Translations under genes and position numbers: made by a program
Assembly (NCBI RefSeq): GCF_008329705.1
Contig: NZ_VTSX01000009.1
Coordinates: 62,001 to 126,000, forward strand
Origin: Chryseobacterium sp. SN22
GTDB lineage: Bacteria; Bacteroidota; Bacteroidia; Flavobacteriales; Weeksellaceae
DNA: 64,000 bases
Reading direction: 5' to 3'
Shown here: positions 62,101 to 64,000 of the stretch, one piece after another
Numbering within the stretch: position 1 is the stretch's first letter
Layout: every line of letters begins with the position of its first letter
The notes under the pieces: model-generated
Told to the model about the DNA's origin: nothing
What the model saw: the letters and a program-made list of their open reading frames with translations, nothing else
The model's database searches: none

Positions 62101-64000
62101 TTATCGGGTCCTGTTTTTAATAGCATCCGAAGCACTTTTGATCTCTCGTACTTTCTTTACCTTTTTATTTCCGAAATTGTAGGTAAGGCTTACCGTGATA
62201 TTTCTCCTGTACATATCGTTTTTAATGTAATTGTAGTTGCCGTTGCTCTGGTAATCTTCAATTTCCACAATATTGGTTCTCAGGACATCATTTACATTCA
62301 CGGCAAAGGTCCAGTCATTCCAGTTTTTCTTGATGCTCAGGTCAAGACTCATTAAGTTCTTCAGAACTCCCAGTTCAATCTGCTGTTTGTCTACATAAAA
62401 GAAATTCACGCCCAAAAACCATGTTTTATTTTTATCGAGGCGCAGGGTATTGTTGCTATTAATAACCAGGCTGGTGGATTTTCTGTTGTTAATATACGTA
62501 TCGAAAACCTGTCCTGTCGTAGGATCCGTGCTTAACGTTCCGTTGTTGATGTTATGCTGAACCCCTGCATTGAAATTCAACGTCAGATACTGTTTGAACA
62601 ACGATTTCTGAATTCCCAACATGGCAGACATTTCCTGCTTGTCTCCGAAATTGGTCCGGATGTAGGCCAGTTTTACTCTTTTCATTCCTTTGTCATCAAT
62701 ATATTCTCTCTGTAAAGGTACCTGGGTAATCTGGTCTTTTTCATAGGTGTGGTTCAGAATAACAAAATAAGAATTTTTGTACATATAGGTCAGCTCCTGA
62801 TTGTAATTTGAAGAAGCTTTTACAAACGGGTTATTCTGAGTATAATTGTCTTCAGTGATAATATTCCTTACCGGATTCAGTTCCCAGAAGCTCGGTCTTC
62901 CCATCCTGCTGGAAAATGAATAGGAAATATTATTCTTATCATTAATGGCATAATTAAAGCTCAGATAAGGCAGGAAATTATTGTAATTTCTTTCAATCCT
63001 TTGGTGTTGTTGTTCAGGTACCGTATTCGTCGGGCTGTCTGCCGTTCCCAGGCTATTGGTAATTTCATATCGGGCACCCACTTTTCCGGAGAATTTATCG
63101 GAAAATTTCTTTTCAAAAGTGACGTAGGCCCCATAGATGTTTTCATCGTAGATAAAGTGATTGAAATCCGGGTTGGTCGTAATACCTGTCAGATTACCGG
63201 TGGCAATGTCGTAATCGTAAGCAGAATTATAGTTTTTGGTATCGTTGTCGGTTTTGGTTTTATTGAAATTACCTCCGACAGAAAGGGTAAAATCATTTTT
63301 AAACTTCTGGATATAATCTACGGTTCCGGAGAAGTTGTTGACAATTTGCGGAATATTCTGGATGATTTTTCTGCCTGTTCTTGAAAAACCGGATGGGCTG
63401 CCCTTCACATCGGAATACATGGTGTTGTTATCCGAATACTGAAATCTTTTGTAAATAAGATAAGCCGCATTGGCATTGAATTTACTTCCAAGGGAATCAA
63501 GTTTTATTTCATAGTTTAAATTCACCGAATTGTTATAATTTCTCGCATCCTCTTTATTCTTAGTTTTGGTATAACTGGTTTCTAGGATCCCTTTGTCATT
63601 CGGCATGGTTAAGGTATTCAGTAAATCGATGGTGGAATTATAGCTTTTATTGGCCCATGAATTCCAGGAAAGGCCGAGGTTACTTTTTTCAGTCAGCTGA
63701 TAATCGATATTCAGGTAACCTCCGAGATTTTTATTAGGGTCATCGATGTTTCCCACCGATTCGTTACGTACCTGTCCGATACCGTTTCTCAAAACATAAG
63801 ACTGTGGATTGATATTCTCACCGCCGCTTAGATTAGCGTTAACTCCAAGCTTGTCTTTTCTGTAATTTACGGAGAAACTGGCGTTGCTGGCATTGTATTT
63901 ATTCTGGGTGTTGGACATTCTCATATTCCCACTGGTTCCGTCGCTCATTTTTTTCTTTAACACAATGTTGACGATACCGTCTGAGGATTCTACCTGATAT
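62101..64000 (-). CDS. Outer-membrane beta-barrel (TonB-dependent receptor-like) protein, 5' end outside window
   Basis: At least 632 residues are visible; the frame is open through the window edge, where it reads YQVESSDGIVNIVLKKKMSD. The IVNIVLKK segment is the end of a TonB plug-domain motif. The rest has repeated barrel strands (NIDYQLTEKSNLGLSWNSW, YLSFNYAINDKNNISYSFSS, GRPSFWELNPVRN) and ends in a strand with NVNDVLRTNIVEIEDY and SLTYNFGNKKVKKVRE, as in the outer-membrane beta-barrel family 3 of Bacteroidota. The ligand is unknown. An internal GTG at 63963 is not the true start. Confidence 0.88.
   Translation of the reverse strand, partial: YQVESSDGIVNIVLKKKMSDGTSGNMRMSNTQNKYNASNASFSVNYRKDKLGVNANLSGGENINPQSYVLRNGIGQVRNESVGNIDDPNKNLGGYLNIDYQLTEKSNLGLSWNSWANKSYNSTIDLLNTLTMPNDKGILETSYTKTKNKEDARNYNNSVNLNYEIKLDSLGSKFNANAAYLIYKRFQYSDNNTMYSDVKGSPSGFSRTGRKIIQNIPQIVNNFSGTVDYIQKFKNDFTLSVGGNFNKTKTDNDTKNYNSAYDYDIATGNLTGITTNPDFNHFIYDENIYGAYVTFEKKFSDKFSGKVGARYEITNSLGTADSPTNTVPEQQHQRIERNYNNFLPYLSFNYAINDKNNISYSFSSRMGRPSFWELNPVRNIITEDNYTQNNPFVKASSNYNQELTYMYKNSYFVILNHTYEKDQITQVPLQREYIDDKGMKRVKLAYIRTNFGDKQEMSAMLGIQKSLFKQYLTLNFNAGVQHNINNGTLSTDPTTGQVFDTYINNRKSTSLVINSNNTLRLDKNKTWFLGVNFFYVDKQQIELGVLKNLMSLDLSIKKNWNDWTFAVNVNDVLRTNIVEIEDYQSNGNYNYIKNDMYRRNITVSLTYNFGNKKVKKVREIKSASDAIKNRTR

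Overview
The window is a chromosomal segment of a Flavobacteriia-type Bacteroidota, most likely Chryseobacterium or a close Weeksellaceae relative. Reasons: a type IX secretion (T9SS) C-terminal sorting domain, three GLPGLI-family proteins, SprA/Por-era style Gram-negative envelope genes (Bacteroidota LptD, TonB-type outer-membrane barrel), many lipoproteins with CKK-type lipoboxes, AT-rich codon use, absence of Shine-Dalgarno sequences, and repeated promoters of the Bacteroidota type (-33 TTG / -7 TAnnTTTG, typically 17-20 bases apart).

Layout. 1-2.3 kb: 3' end of a surface-protein gene and a T9SS-exported beta-propeller (possibly a cofactor-uptake locus). 2.8-3.8 kb: rpsT with three tRNA-Glu genes. 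3.8-10.3 kb: envelope and stress genes (amidase, lptD, ridA plus a membrane protein, htrA). 10.6-23.9 kb: mixed housekeeping and accessory genes (a trhO-like tRNA hydroxylase with an extra C-terminal domain, 5-formyl-THF cyclo-ligase, a putative membrane-anchored regulator plus lipoprotein, trmH-type methyltransferase, rmuC, SGNH hydrolase, DUF5995 protein, a divergent pair of double-glycine-leader cysteine-rich peptides, pncB, dps, a GT-C-like membrane protein). 24.0-27.4 kb: str operon rpsL-rpsG-fusA-rpsJ with a terminator. 27.5-36.7 kb: an accessory block (LRR membrane protein, three GLPGLI proteins, iron-permease-family protein, a large secreted protein with a lipoprotein partner, and a small secreted cysteine-containing peptide). 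37.1-50.9 kb: S10-spc-alpha operons from rplC to rplQ, including secY, infA and rpoA. 51-55.3 kb: lipoprotein, eno, gltA, membrane protein. 55.3-59 kb: a third six-cysteine peptide, two amidinotransferase-superfamily genes (the second is ctlX), a broken four-helix-bundle gene, a 16-copy octamer repeat and another decayed gene. 59-64 kb: a GH43-like glycosidase with discoidin and FN3 modules, an alpha/beta-hydrolase lipoprotein, and an outer-membrane barrel cut by the window end.

How genes work together. The translation genes are organised as in other bacteria, but the accessory block separates rpsJ from rplC, and the downstream half has its own promoter. Hairpins inside the spc and alpha gene strings (rpsN-rpsH, infA-rpmJ, rpsC-rplP gaps) suggest internal attenuation or processing. 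rpsT lies only 11 bases upstream of a tRNA-Glu and appears co-transcribed with it. The DDAH-like gene and ctlX probably act on arginine/citrulline-type substrates.

The most interesting material is (i) three small genes, two of them below usual gene-calling length, that encode peptides with a double-glycine leader and exactly six cysteines, one of them preceded by a 32-base palindrome; (ii) the GLPGLI/secreted-peptide block inside the ribosomal supercluster; and (iii) the octamer array sitting on a truncated duplicate of the pseudogene upstream of ctlX. All functional statements come from reading motifs by eye; no database search was possible.
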